64,000 nucleotides of DNA from Gambelia wislizenii. Lineage: Eukaryota; Chordata; Lepidosauria; Squamata; Crotaphytidae. This document shows, piece by piece, positions 51,795-63,128 of the stretch (the stretch's first letter is position 1; each line of letters begins with the position of its first letter). Both the position numbers and the translations under genes were made by a program. Location: positions 90,197,501 to 90,261,500 of the forward strand of contig JAUMIR010000001.1 of the NCBI GenBank assembly GCA_030847615.1. Direction: 5' to 3'. Below the pieces are notes generated by a model. The model ran no database searches. It was given only the letters and a program-made list of their open reading frames with translations, and had not been told where the DNA came from.

Positions 51795-51990
51795 ATATGG
51801 GAAAGAGGACGGAGTTAAAATCACCACTTGGCCATGGAAACCCACTGGGTGACCTGGGACAAGTCACACTCTCTCAGCTTCAGAGGAAGGCAAAGGCAAA
51901 ATGCCTCTGAACAAATCTTGCCAAGAAAACCCCATAATGGGTTCACTTTAGGGTTGCTGTAAGTTGGAAATGATTGGAAGGCACACATCA
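51795..51990 (+). mobile_element. Sauria-type SINE, 5' part eroded
   Basis: CACTTGGCCATGGAAACCCACTGGGTGACCTGGGACAAGTCACACTCTCTCAGC, GCCTCTGAACAAATCTTGCCAAGAAAACCCC and GGGTTCACTTTAGGGTTGCTGTAAGTTGGAAATGATTGGAAGGCACAC. The core and tail are well kept; the tRNA head is largely lost. Confidence 0.85.
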
Positions 51991-51999
51991 GCAAGAACA

Positions 52000-54010
52000 A
52001 TTTACAGTAGAGAACTAGCTTTAGGGAAGGATATTCAAATGTTTCCTTACCATAATTTGCTCCTGTGGGAATTCAGCCCCTGCCCCCAAAGGGTGAAGCA
52101 ACTGCCTCAGGTAGCAGATTTTGGAGTTCATGAAGGAACAGCAGTTCCTAAACAACAGTAGTTGTTTAATTTGTTAAGACTTGTACTGACTTTTATGGGA
52201 GCAGCAGCACTGGGGGAAAACAGATTCCCCCTGCTCCTGAAAGATGAATGTGGGCCTTATGGGAGGTGGCGTGAAATACAGAAAAATGCCTCTTGAGGAA
52301 AAGAAGAAGGGTTAGACTCATCCCCAGTACTACAGCTGCAATCAAAATCAGAGCCCTGTCTCCAGCAGTTGTTTCAAACTTTATAGTTTACTCGTATGCT
52401 GTGGTGTTACTAAGGTTGGTGTCACCCCTCCTCCAATAGTGTCATCTGGTGTTGTTCAGCATCTCCGACACCCCTAGTGCCCCCACTACTCATATGGTAT
52501 GGACAGTGAATCTGTCATTGAAAGGGGGTTTGGGCCATGGTTTCTAGCTGTAGTGCCTTCTGAGCCAATCTAGGTTTTTTGTTTTTTTTTAAACTGGAAT
52601 GCAGATTTCACACTTATGGAAGAAAACAAAGGCAAGAAAACATTCTGTGCTTGCTTTGTCATCAGGTGAGCATGATGTCATTCTCTTTCTGTGGATTTCA
52701 GTACTTTGTTGATTCTTGTTTGCAATGCCTGGAGCTCTTCCATAACATGCATAATCCTGGAGCTGTAACATTTGCTAACAAGAAAACACACTTCCAATGA
52801 GTCCCCCCCCCCACTGATACAGATCGACACTGCATACCTAAGTCATGTCTGAAAGAGGTGTTTCCCTTGTGTTTCTTTATGACTACATTATGACACAGGG
52901 GACAGCTGCCTGCTGAATTGGTGTTCCAGTCAGAAGGTTTCTTCTGCTGATGCCAAATTGCGATACCTCCATGAGTAGTAAAAAGGAAAGTGTGTGCCTT
53001 GAAGCCATTGCATTCCATCAAAATGATACCACTTTGTTCTAACAGGGCTGAGTAACAATCTTCTACAAAACTACTACTTAGAAGCATACAAAGTTTTGTT
53101 TTTAATTTTATTTTTTGCTGTGTGGTGTGCATAATGTCCAAGGCACTTCCTTATGAGCAAGGAGCAAGCCTAGAGAAGGATGTTCTGACATGTCAGCACT
53201 AATTAAGCAGAGCAGTCAGTATTGGCTTCAGTACAAAATGTTAATTTACATGTGCAAGCTGCTTCTCACAAGCTGATTGTGCCTTGGTTTATCAGAATGG
53301 AACAGAAAAGCAAACAAGTCAGTAGCATCCCAGCTCCAATTGTGTTAGTCATAAGGGCCAATCGGTGGAAGAGCAGGCAATTCTAGAAGCTGCCGACATG
53401 TAATTCACATTCTATATTTTAGGGCTGTCAATATTTTTAACCAGCATTTGCTCCTGTGCCTTTAAGAGCAACTCTCTATGTCCATATTAGTACACAGGTG
53501 GGAATTACAGGCCCTCCAGAAGGAGCTGAACTGCAACTTCTAGTATTCCTCATCTTTGCTGTGCTAGCTAGAGTGTCCCCAATTCCCATCATTGTGCAGG
53601 AGCTAGTGTTTACCGCCATATGGTGAGAGATATCACTGGTTGATTTCTGCTGACAGGTTGCTGTTAAGGGCATAGGAGCAGTTCAGGCCAGTTGCTTCTA
53701 GGTGCTTGATGACCCTGTCAAATATATTCCTTCTGACACTTCCATGGGACCTGTAGATCAAACTAGCTTCCCATCTCTCAGCTTCCTGGTACTCAGTTTT
53801 GGGGAGAGGATCTCAAAATCATGAGGTCAGTATTGCTCAGGGGTTCGTGTAGAGCCCAAATGATAACTCAATAGTGATCACCTTTCCCAAATGTCATTAT
53901 CCACATCAATGGACTTGATAGTAAGGACATTGCTAGAAAGTGGAACAGATGTAAAAGAGTAAAAGGTTTTGGAGATGGAGACTGCGAAATCATTGGGTGT
54001 TGGTATTTTT
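52000..54010. other. Long stretch, mostly unassigned
   Basis: It contains a repeat piece at 52395-52495 (pair of 8881-8995) and an hAT-like MITE piece near 53495-53600 (ACAGGCCCTCCAGA.GGAGCTGAACTGCAACTTC). The 147-codon minus-strand frame at 53141-52698 shows no family features. No host gene recognised. Confidence 0.4.
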
Positions 54011-54129
54011 GCCCCAATCCTAGTCTGGATGACACCTGGGCAGTTCTGACAAGAATCTGGGGCAAATGCCCCTTAAAACAGCATAGATATGTGTGTGTTT
54101 TTTAAAAATGATTGTTTGCTCTGGTTCTT

Positions 54130-54470
54130 CTGGAGAAAATGGTGAAGGGAAAGGGGGGGGTGTTCCATACACACAGCTTGTGCCGTGTCTGGTGCAGTAA
54201 TTTCCTGGCCAGATTGCACACATTGTATCAGCTGAGGTCACCATGAGGTGCCCAGCCATGTGAGCACAGCTGGGTACCTCATTCCTGGCCTTGGAAGATG
54301 TGATCGATGCAGGGAAGAGACACATAGGTTTGCGCATGGGCCATGTGTGTGAGGACACCCCTCAGTTGCCACAAGGGAAGGGCAGGTATGGGGTGCAGGG
54401 AATGCCATGGGCCCAGAGCTGGAATACTTCAGCCAGAATGTGGAATATTCTGGCTGGTGTAGACAAGCCC
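54130..54470 (-). mobile_element. GC-rich MITE with GGGCTTGTCTACACC end, family S copy 2
   Basis: On the minus strand it starts GGGCTTGTCTACACCAGCCAGAATATTCCACATTCTGGCTGAAG and follows 3968-4300: CCATGGCATTCCCTGCACCCC, ATACCTGCCCTTCCC, ACACATGGCCCATG, GCCAGGAATGAGG, CTGGGCACCTCATGGTGACCTCAGCTGA. The far end lies somewhere between 54015 and 54130. Confidence 0.75.
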
Positions 54471-54474
54471 TGTA

Positions 54475-56625
54475 TATGCAATGATACATTCCCTATGTGT
54501 ATGTGTTTGAATGATAATCTGTGAGCAATGGTGGTTGGTACTTAATGTCCAATGCTTAATGACATCACCAGGGGCTGTTGCTAGGTCTCAGGCTTTGGCT
54601 CAGAAACCTCAGTGCCTGGGACAATCTTGAACTGGCAACCCTACTCCTGGGCCTTGAACAGGTGGAGAAGCATGATGACAGTGACTCCACTCCTCCCTAG
54701 AGAGCACAAGGGGCATTCCAGCTTAAAAAAAATTAAATTAGTTGTGGGGACACAAAGATGTTGCCCCCTAAGACCTGGTGAGGGGCTTGTGTAGCCTTCT
54801 CCTGGATCTTAGAAGGTTGCTCATCCCTGCTCTAGACTAATTGGAATTTGTATATTATATGTGGCATTTTTCAACATAAAAAATGTTAATGCCCATGAAA
54901 ATGGATATGAATTTTCATATGGTGCTTAAACAAGGAACATGAACACTGATGTTTAACAATAATAGAGCACATTTGTGCTTGGGGGTAGAGGGAAATGTGA
55001 AGGTTTTAAATGGATTCAACTATCCCTACCTCTTTCTTTCGAGACAGAGAAAACAGGAAAATGGACGGCCCAAACTGATACCAGTGCTTGCAGCCCACTT
55101 TCTCAGGTTGGTCTGCCAAAACCTGACAGACTGGTGGTAGACTTAAGACAGTGGGGAATGGTAAGGGGAGACCTGAACCAGCAATTTCCCTGATCAAACC
55201 CATAGTTACCACACTTACCCCAGCATACAGCTGTGGCCCACACATGCATCATATTTCATATGACATCAGGAATAGACAAGCACAGCAGCAAAAATATTTT
55301 TTAAAAAGTGACAGAAACAGGTTAGCTTTGCTGCAGATACACACCCCCAATTGTGTGCATTGTCAGACGACTTAAAGCAAATTGATTTTAATAAGATTTA
55401 AGCCATGTCACTGTGCTTTGGATGGCAGCACCATTGTGAACATTAAAAAAACACACATGTATGCCCCACACATTATCACATATAATGGGCACATGTAGTA
55501 TATCTACTCATTCTCTAAGCATGAATCAGCTTTCTGAAGAAGGCTGATAGCGGATTTTCTTCTGCTTTTGAAAATGTGCCACCTTATGGTGGGAAAGGCC
55601 AGGACACTGGAGTGAAAAAGGGGACATTTCGGAGAAGAGAAACAGCAAGGGTGCTTCTCCATTCTCAATCATCCTCCCTGAAGTTGTTTTTTAAAAGATA
55701 GAATTAGAAAGCACCACAGATTTAATACATATGTTTATGCTCAATAGATTAAGCACTGTTTCCTTTTATTACTGTAAATAGTAGGTGGGATCCTGCTGCC
55801 CAAATTTCCTGCCAGTCTCATTTCAGTTCCTTTCTAGAGTCATCCAGACAGACCTCACATAAACATGATACTAATCCATAATGAACTAGATCTGCGAACA
55901 AACCCTTTACCTTCAACCCATGTGGTTTCCTGAGTGATCTTTCCAACCTTGGACAAATATAATTCTGCAAATATCCCGTTGCATAAATCCTCTATAAATA
56001 TTGTCTAAAGGTTGCATCTGTATCAACAATCTGGCTAGCAGAGCACAAACTGATCTACAGCATTAATACAGGAAAATTTGGCTGGCAGCAGAGAGGGAAG
56101 CAGGGCAGAGAGAGAGAAACCTTCATCTGTCCATTCCAGAGAATAAACAAAATGTTTCTTAGTTCCATCACTGTTTATGCTGTGGAAATATTAGGATACC
56201 CACTTCCAAGCCATGGCCCAGCGTGTTTACTTGCTGGAAGGGAGTGCAGGGGAAAGCAAGGAAGCATGACCTGGTGTTATCTAAAATGTCAACTGCAGTT
56301 GTTAACTTCTAACTTTTCAGACTTCAGATGAAGATAAGTATCCTAGAAGCCACTGAAAGGGCTCCTCCATCCTCCATCTATCCAATGCAGCTGTGGAAGA
56401 TGCTACTGACTCTCAGATCAGTTGGTCATTGATTCTTCTAGTGGATGGTTTGCAAAGAGCCAGTGTTTAATGTGCTTTTCTTGTGATATGGCAGTTTCCC
56501 TTATAAAACTGGGCCACAGAATCTTACAGTATATTTTGCCATATTTTACCCTTTTTTACTGATATGTTTACTTCTCCCCCTTCCCTCCCCCTTAAAACTG
56601 TAAGACCTGGTCCTATGTTTGGGGG
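54475..56625. other. Long stretch without recognised coding sequence; part candidate conserved noncoding
   Basis: No repeat ends that I can define. 55800-56120 (GGACAAATATAATTCTGCAAATATCCCG, CTATAAATATTGTCTAAAGG) has the texture of conserved noncoding DNA. Confidence 0.35.
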
Positions 56626-56629
56626 CAGG

Positions 56630-56960
56630 CCCTCTCTGTGACAGCCCTTTAGATGTTTAGAATGTAATCGTGTCATCCCTCAGTCTTCTGTTCACTGTGC
56701 TGCCTCAGCCTTTCCTCATATGTTTTGTTCTTCATACTGCTTATCAAGCTTGTTGCCCTTCTCTGACACTGCTCCAACTTGTTTATAACCTTCTTAAAAT
56801 GAAGTGCTTGGAACTGAACTCTCCAGATGAGGCCTGACTAGTTCAGAATATAGTGGGATTATTATTCCCCTTGATTTGGAAACTATGGTTGTATTAATGC
56901 AGGCTAAAATACTATTTGCCATCTTTGCAGCATCATCACAATGCTGAAGACATTCTAATG
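56630..56960 (-). mobile_element. Old CR1 3' region, minus strand
   Basis: CGTGTCATCCCTCAGTCTTC, CTCATATGTTTTGTTCTTC, GTTGCCCTTCTCTGACACTGCTCC, GAGGCCTGACTAGTTCAGAATA.AGTGGGATTATTATTCCCCTTGATTTGGA and GCATCATCACAATG follow the same order as 21050-21350, at clearly greater divergence. Confidence 0.75.
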
Positions 56961-56984
56961 ATTATTTTCAGGGAATATCTCTGA

Positions 56985-58510
56985 GGGGCCATGTCAAAGA
57001 ATGGCAACAGCAGGGGAAATTTTAGAGTTAATTGACAAATTACAAATTAACAAATCATCATGGCCAGATGGCACTGAGAGAACTCAAATGTGAAAGTGCT
57101 GCTCTTTTAACAAAAATATGCAATTTATCATTAAAACCAATCTCCTTGCCAAAAGGATTGGAAGGTAGCCAATATAATTTTTTAAAAAGAAGAAGAATTG
57201 GGATGGGGAGGATTTTCCAGGAATAAATAGACCATCTTCCTAACTTTTGTAACTTTTTAATGAACTCAGATGTGAAATTAACTGATATTATAATAAAAAT
57301 ATACATGTCCCTAAGATCTAGAGGACTGGAAAGTGGCCAATGTAATGGCAGTTTTAAAAAAGAGGATGGGGTAGAAATCTAGGAAATCACAGGCTCATAA
57401 ACTTGAAGTCTGTTCTAGACAAACTAGTGGAAAGTGTGATTGGAGTCAAAATTTCCAAGCTTATTGAAGGACACATATTTGCTGAAGAATCACAGTGTGA
57501 TTCTTTGGCTTCTCCAAAGGTAAATCTTGTCTTAGTAACTTGGATGGTTCTTTGTGAATATCAACAAGCATATAGAATGGGGAAATCTGGTAGGCATTGT
57601 GCATTAACTGTAGTGGCTCCATCCTACAGAACCCTGGGATTTGTAGTTTAGTGAAGTACTTAGAATTCTAAGCAGTGCTGTAATTTAGGGGAGCACACTG
57701 GCACTCTCAAGCAAAGAATTCAAAGTATCTCACCAAACTACAAATCCCAAGATTCTGTAGGGTGGAGCCACTACAGTTAAAGTAATAATGAAGCTGTGCA
57801 GTGGACATATGAACACATATTGGCTGCAGTCCAGCATTTGGGAGACACCTGCCTGGCATGTAGCTATGTCTCCAGGTGTTACCTCCCCAAATCCAACCCC
57901 ACCAACACTGTAATTTCTATGTCATTGGAAAGCTATTTTTTTTGTAGCTGGATGAACTGCAACAGGCATTTTCAAGAAGCCCAGGGGTTGCTGCAGATGA
58001 CACCTATGCAGCACATCTAGCTACAGGTAAATAGCTGGACACACTTCTGCTAGTCCCCCTGCTCTTCACCAACACAGAAGCAGCTATGTTGGTGGTGGTG
58101 CGTCACTTAAAAGATGGGTGGGGGGGTTGGTTGTTGCATGGTCAGTGAAGAATTCCTACCTGTGCAATGACCAAAGCAAGCGAGTTGTGATGGTGTAAGG
58201 CACTTACATCATGGTAATTCACCATCAGGATTCTGGCTGTTGTTTGCTTTAAATTTCAAGAGGCTTATCTTTTGGAGAAAAGGTGAGATCTAATTGTGGT
58301 TCAGTAAGTGGTTACAGAATGGAAAACAGATAGTAACAATAAATGACAGCTGTTCACAGCCGTGGGAAGTAAAAAAGAGAGGTCCCCAAGAATCTGTAAT
58401 GGGACCAGTGCATTCAGTTTAACCCATTCATCAATAATCAGGACCTCAACATTAGCAGTAATATCTTTAGGGTGCTTTAAATAAAAAGGGACAGTAAAGA
58501 CCTCTAAGAA
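56985..58510 (+). mobile_element. Old CR1 RT region, plus strand, interrupted by a MITE
   Basis: Decayed plus-strand frames give CR1 RT upstream blocks: LIDKLQINKSSWPDGT, DWKVANVMAVLKK, HKLEVCSRQTSGK and FSKGKSCLSNLD (56985-57540). After an insertion (57595-58230) come VSGYRMENR and EVPKNL*WDQC (58290-58500), the region around the GVPQG block. Its orientation opposes 56630-56960, so two old CR1 pieces meet here tail to head. Confidence 0.65.
57595..57795. mobile_element. Palindromic MITE (CTACAAATCCCAAGATTCTGTAGG type)
   Basis: TTAACTGTAGTGGCTCCATCCTACAGAACCCTGGGATTTGTAGTTTAGTGAAGTACTTAGAATTC is returned as GAATTCAAAGTATCTCACCAAACTACAAATCCCAAGATTCTGTAGGGTGGAGCCACTACAGTTAA. The arms are about 65 bp with a loop of about 65 bp. 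It is distantly similar to the 686-3642 and 16760-16975 MITEs. Confidence 0.75.
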
Positions 58511-58514
58511 GTCT

Positions 58515-59390
58515 CTCCAGACTTGTATATTGGGTATTAAAATGTTGTGCTTTCATCTATATCTAGTTAATATTTATTCAATTGCATGCATTGTGTTTAC
58601 CCACCCATACCCACCCACAACTGCACAAAGCAAAAGCTGATCTTCTGGTGATAAAGTAGTAGACATGTTATTTCACAATAATTCAAATCTGAAACCAGGT
58701 TTTCTTCTGGGTTATATACTTCATACCATAGTTGTTTTGCAGTTGTGAACTGCAGTGGATCTAGGTAATGCAGCGTTTCACTGTGCTCGGGTCTTTTACT
58801 CCATCCAAGGAATAGCAGGGGTGACAAGATTGACAAGCAAGAACTGTAGAGCAGAATAATAGACCAGACATTCTTATAGCCTTTTGTGCATGAGGGTTGT
58901 AAATAAACCAGATGCAAAGCAGGTAAAGCTGATATCAAGGGAAATCCATTCCTACCTCATTGTCTCCATTTATGGGCATTTGCAGCTCAGGACACCCATC
59001 TGAATATGTCCTGGCTGCTGTCCATGGTGACTACCGGTACTTTGTATTCACTACAGCACATCTGGAAGAACACTGTGAATTTGCAACTAGGGGAATATTT
59101 CAATGTACAATGACCCAGGTTAATTATTCCTGGTTTTTTCTCTTTTAATAGGTCAACTTTTAATCAAATTGTTAGAAGCAAAAAGAAAGCAGCTGAACAA
59201 TTACCATCATCCCCAGTTTACCATTTTATCAGCTACGGAAGGGTCAGAATTTATCTGCCTTTCCCACTATCAAACTATAAATGCAGGGTTTTTGAAGATA
59301 CAGAAGGATAAGAGAGGTGTCAGATGAAATCTGAAATCAGGAAAAAAAGCAAGATACAAATAAAGATGATGATGATGATACTACAAGCAC
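58515..59390. other. Unassigned non-coding sequence
   Basis: No recognised feature; a short GATGATGATGATGATA run lies at 59366-59380. Confidence 0.35.
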
Positions 59391-59397
59391 AGAGTTA

Positions 59398-60083
59398 TGT
59401 AGTATGTGGGGAAATAATCATTGTAATGTAAAAGCAATCTTGTGTACCTCATTTACATCCTTAGATAAGTCTAGGGTTTTTCCCAGCATGCTTTTGTTCT
59501 CCCCAAATTCCCTTTCTCTTATTTCACTGGGCACTTCCAGCCAACTGGAGTGCTGGGTCATTCAACACATGACCTAATTTAAATTTTATTGCTCTGTGTA
59601 AGTTCTCTTTTAAGTTTGAGTCTCCATGAGGCTTTAGCCATCTTACGCCATCTTAAGCCATCTTAAGCTATACCATCTTTCCTGCAACCATGCCATGATG
59701 TTTACCACGCAGCCTATTAGGCTGGGTGAGTTTTTCCTACCCTAAATACTCTTAGTCAGTTAGGAACCTCTTTTTAAAGTTTGTTTTAGTATGTAGATTG
59801 AGATTGATATACCTTCAATAAACTTTGATTTGCATTTTAAACTGACTCCTTTGTTTTGTAATGAGTCTAATTTAACTGAGTAATCTCAGACCTCTGAACA
59901 CACTTTTAAATGTTAATTGAGCTTTCAGTCTTAGCATTCCAAAATTGCACTCTGTATGAAGTTAAAAGTAAATGAATGATTTTTAAACTCTTTTTAAAAG
60001 AAGACAATTCTTGTTGCTTTTTAAAAGGACTAGATCCTGGAATTTTTAATACAATTTTATTTTTTAGACTCATTACTCCTACA
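59398..60083 (+). mobile_element. Solo LTR, copy 3 (plus)
   Basis: 686 bp from TGTAGTATGTGGGGAAATAATC to ACTCATTACTCCTACA, flanked by AGTTA (59393-59397) and AGTTG (60084-60088), a 5-bp duplication with one mismatch. Its inverse aligns with 2198-2902 and 19578-20215. AATAAA at 59817-59822 in this orientation is a plausible polyadenylation signal. No internal coding region. Confidence 0.85.
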
Positions 60084-60162
60084 AGTTGAGTATGTGTAGA
60101 TGCCCCATGCAATCAGGACATGCAGTCATACCATACCCCTGATCTCATTAGTGGCTTCCATA

Positions 60163-60520
60163 TAGAATCATAGAATCTTAGGGCCTGTATATACGAGGGG
60201 GGAAATGTAAAAATGTGATTTGTACTCATGCAAATTTGAAGCAGGATTGACTTGTCCTAACTGTGTTTGGCAAAATCGCAGGCATGTGAGGATATCTGCT
60301 TTTGCTGTCCCAATGGGCCTGCCTGCAATTCAAGATGGCGGCCACGACTCATGTTTTTAATTTTCCATGTTTTTATTTTAGGGACCAACTAATCCAACCC
60401 CTGCCATGCAGGAATGCACAACTAAAGCACCCCAAAATATGGCCACCCAACCTCTGTTTAAAGAACTCCAAAGAAGCAAGGACTACCCTCTGAGGCAGTC
60501 TAATGAAATCAGATTCCATA
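60163..60520 (-). mobile_element. CR1 3' end, split by an unassigned ~200-bp insert
   Basis: ATAGAATCATAGAATC (60163-60178) is the CR1 tail. The rest of the 3' end (CTAATCCAACCCCTGCCATGCAGGAATGCACAACTAAAG, ACCCAACCTCTGTTTAAAGAACTCCAAAGAAGCAAGG) resumes at 60385. Between them lies GGGCCTGTATATACGAGGGG..TTTTATTTTA, bordered by TTA at both sides. Confidence 0.7.
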
Positions 60521-60524
60521 TTCA

Positions 60525-61020
60525 GTCCCAGCATTAAATGAGCTATCCAAGAAGCTGAACCAGTTTTGCAGATAGGGTTCAGCACTTTAGGTAACTCCTT
60601 TTAAAGTTTAGGCTAAAATCCAGAATGGATTCACTGCTTTGCTGACATGGAAGTCCCAGTTAGCCACTCAGTCTCATGGAGCACGTAGACCCATGCCATG
60701 TGTAGGCTCCACTGTTCTGTTCAGCACAGTTTGGCTGGTGGCAGAACCAGTGGAGGCATGTGTGTCTAGGGCTTATACTCTGTTGAAATTTCTCACATTT
60801 CCCAGCATTTTCAAAAGAAAAGGAAAGCACTTTCTATTTTGGCAGTTCTTGGCATTCCTTCTTCTTTAAATTGATTTGGTTCCAGTATTTACACCAGGGA
60901 TGGGCAACATGTGGCCTGAAGTCTGCATGCAGACCATAGGATCTATATGTGTGGCCCTTGAAACTTCCCAGGTACTCCTCACTAAAGACTGATATCTTGA
61001 TGTACCAATAGTGTACACCA
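60525..61020. other. Unassigned sequence with an hAT-like tip
   Basis: CCAGGGATGGGCAACATGTGGCC at 60894-60916 is a typical hAT MITE left end; the right end is not found. Otherwise nothing recognised. Confidence 0.4.
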
Positions 61021-61024
61021 AGGT

Positions 61025-61495
61025 TGAGCAATTTATTTCCCTCAAGGCAGCTTGGGGCCTGGATACTGAAAGACCATCTCCTCCCATATGAGCCTGCCTG
61101 AAGCCTAAGATTATCAGCAGCAGTTCTATTACACATTCCAGCATCCCTTAAGGCTAGGCTGGTGAGTACACATGACAGGGCTTTTTCTGTAGCAATCCCA
61201 CACACGACACAGAATTCTTCCCTGAAGGAGGTCAAGCTGGTTACTTCCATTTTAAGTTTCATGTGGACAGTGAAGATTGTGTTATTTCAGTGGGCCTTTG
61301 GCTCTTCAAATTAAGGGTGTCTTCATTGGTTGTTTTAAAAGCTCTTTTAGAGTTATTTCTTTTATAAAAGCTGTTTTGTAAAAGTGTTTCAGTTCTAATT
61401 TGGTTTCTAATTATTTGCTGAATGTTTCAAAAAGTGCTTTTATCTATTGTACATTGCCTTGGAGGCCCTGTTGGGCCAAGAGGCAATTAAATAAA
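61025..61495 (+). mobile_element. L2-like LINE 3' end
   Basis: Decayed frame blocks: CTCCCATATGAGCCTGCC..TTAAGGCTAGGCTGGTGAG, CAGGGCTTTTTCTGTAGCAATCCCAC ('FSVVAP'-type), GAATTCTTCCCTGAAGGAGGTCAAGC. It ends TGTACATTGCCTTGGAGGCCCTG..GGCAATTAAATAAATG, an L2-style terminus. Confidence 0.65.
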
Positions 61496-61499
61496 TGCC

Positions 61500-61765
61500 T
61501 ACATCAATGAACCAATCAATAAGATGTTGGCAGGGGGTTTAGGCCCTGGTGATTTTGTCTTTCTAGTGGGTCCTCCAGTTGTTTGCCTATAGCAGATCTG
61601 TGTAAGGGGCTGCCAATAGGTGGGCTGGCTGGCTAGGTAAGCACCTCTAGGCTGGGGCAGTGGCTTTGGGCTAAGGGGGAAAGGGGTCCCTGGCTGTGCA
61701 TGAAAGGGAGGGATCCACAGAAGAGGTTCTTCTTCTCCCACTCCCCTCCTGCTTACTGAAGGCTG
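61500..61765. other. Unassigned sequence
   Basis: A GC-rich stretch between two LINEs without recognisable features. The minus-strand open frame here is not family-like. Confidence 0.35.
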
Positions 61766-61769
61766 GGAA

Positions 61770-62385
61770 GATGTGACAGCTAAAAAAGCAAATAGGATTC
61801 TAGGCTGCATCAATAGGAATATAGTGTCTGGATCAAGGGAAGTAATAGTGCCACTCTATTCTGCTTTGGTCAGGCCTCACCTAGAATACTGTGTCCAGTT
61901 CTGGGCACCACAATTCCAGAAGGATATGGACAAGCTGGAATGTGTCCAGAGGAGGGTGACCAAAGTGGCAGGAGGTCTGGAAGCCATGCCCTATGAGGAG
62001 CGTCTTAGGGAACTGGGTATGTTTAGCCTGGGGAAGAGAAGGTTAACAGAGGACATGATAGCCATGTTTAAATATTTAAAGGTATGTCGTACTGAGAATG
62101 GAGCAAGCTTGTTTTCTGCTGCTCCAGAGACTAGGATGCGGAGCAATGGACTCAAATTACAGGAAAAGAGATTCCATCTAAACATTAGGAAGAACTTCCT
62201 GACAGTAAGAGCTGTTCAGCAGTGGAATTCACTGCCTTGGAGTGTGGTGGAGTCTACGTCTTTGGAGGTCTTTAAACAGAGGCTGGATGGCCATCTCTTG
62301 GGAATGCTTTGTTTGTTCCTGCATGGCAGGGGGCTGACTAGATGGCCCTTGTGGTCTCTTCCAACTCTATGATTCTATGATTCTA
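61770..62385 (+). mobile_element. CR1 LINE, 5'-truncated, open frame
   Basis: Starts in the C-terminal part of ORF2 (CAGCTAAAAAAGCAAATAGG) and runs to CTATGATTCTATGATTCT. It matches 20711-21350 and 40760-41382 closely. Confidence 0.9.
61773..62372 (+). CDS. CR1 ORF2 C-terminal fragment, 199 codons, uninterrupted
   Basis: Begins AKKANRILGCINRNIV, then SALVRPHLEYCVQFWAPQFQ, MPYEERLRELGMFSLGKRRL, MIAMFKYLKVCRTENGASLF, RFHLNIRKNFLTVRAVQQWN and the end RLDGHLLGM. It lies wholly downstream of the RT catalytic residues and has no activity of its own. The frame runs on into the 3' tail because it lacks an early stop. Confidence 0.75.
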   Translation: MTAKKANRILGCINRNIVSGSREVIVPLYSALVRPHLEYCVQFWAPQFQKDMDKLECVQRRVTKVAGGLEAMPYEERLRELGMFSLGKRRLTEDMIAMFKYLKVCRTENGASLFSAAPETRMRSNGLKLQEKRFHLNIRKNFLTVRAVQQWNSLPWSVVESTSLEVFKQRLDGHLLGMLCLFLHGRGLTRWPLWSLPTL

Positions 62386-62389
62386 AGAG

Positions 62390-62855
62390 ATTCCAGAGGC
62401 CTGCTGTCTAGGCATGTGCCCACAGCCATTCTAGCACAAGGCAGGGAGGCCAGTGGGTGGATGGGGATAAGAGGAAAGCAAGGTGGCCATTTTGTGTGGT
62501 GGTGGGTGGGGGTGAAATAGAGAGGCATATCCAGAGCCTGGAGCCTGGCTCACCTAGCGACAGGAGGACTTTCCTCTTTTGCTTCCACAGTCAGGCTGCT
62601 TCACTTGGCAGCTGCAGGGACAACACCCAAGGAGTCCGATTTCCTTTCCTGGTCTAGTTGGTGGCATTTCTGGGGATTCAAATTTTGTGCATATCATTAT
62701 TATCATCTCTGGAATTCACAAAATTTACAGGGGATGTCAACACTAATCAACAAATAATGATACCACCAAAAAAGACAAAAATATATGCAACATGATTGGG
62801 TCCTGGTCCCTCTTCCAGGCTGCTGGGCCCTTGTAATTTGTACTGGGTTCTGCTG
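62390..62855. other. Unassigned sequence
   Basis: No recognised feature. Confidence 0.35.
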
Positions 62856-62857
62856 CT

Positions 62858-62985
62858 TGTCAGCCCTGGTTGTTGAACTGCATCTCCCATAAGCCCTGTC
62901 CAGTATAACCAATGGTGGATGACAATAGGAGTTGCAGTCCCACGACATCTGGAGGGCCACAAGTTGCCCATCCTTGATACACACA
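62858..62985. mobile_element. hAT-like MITE end
   Basis: GTTGAACTGCATCTCCCATAAGCCC and the inverse-type right part AGGAGTTGCAGTCCCACGACATCTGGAGGGCCACAAGTTGCCCATCCTTG match the common '..ATCTGGAGGGCCACAGGTTGCCCA..' ending. The left tip is poor. Confidence 0.6.
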
Positions 62986-63128
62986 CTGAGCAGAGAGTAA
63001 GTTCCACTGAAGTCGATGCTTACTTTGGATTAGATATATACAGAGAATGAACAGGTAAATATTTCAGTAATCTTTTCTTATTGTCAAGGAATTGTTATTA
63101 TTATCATAATTATTATGGTAAAAATTTA

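Noticed and set aside
52698..53141. 147-codon minus-strand frame
   Set aside because: Composition and content give no domain; it could hold an unknown exon, but nothing in the sequence supports that.
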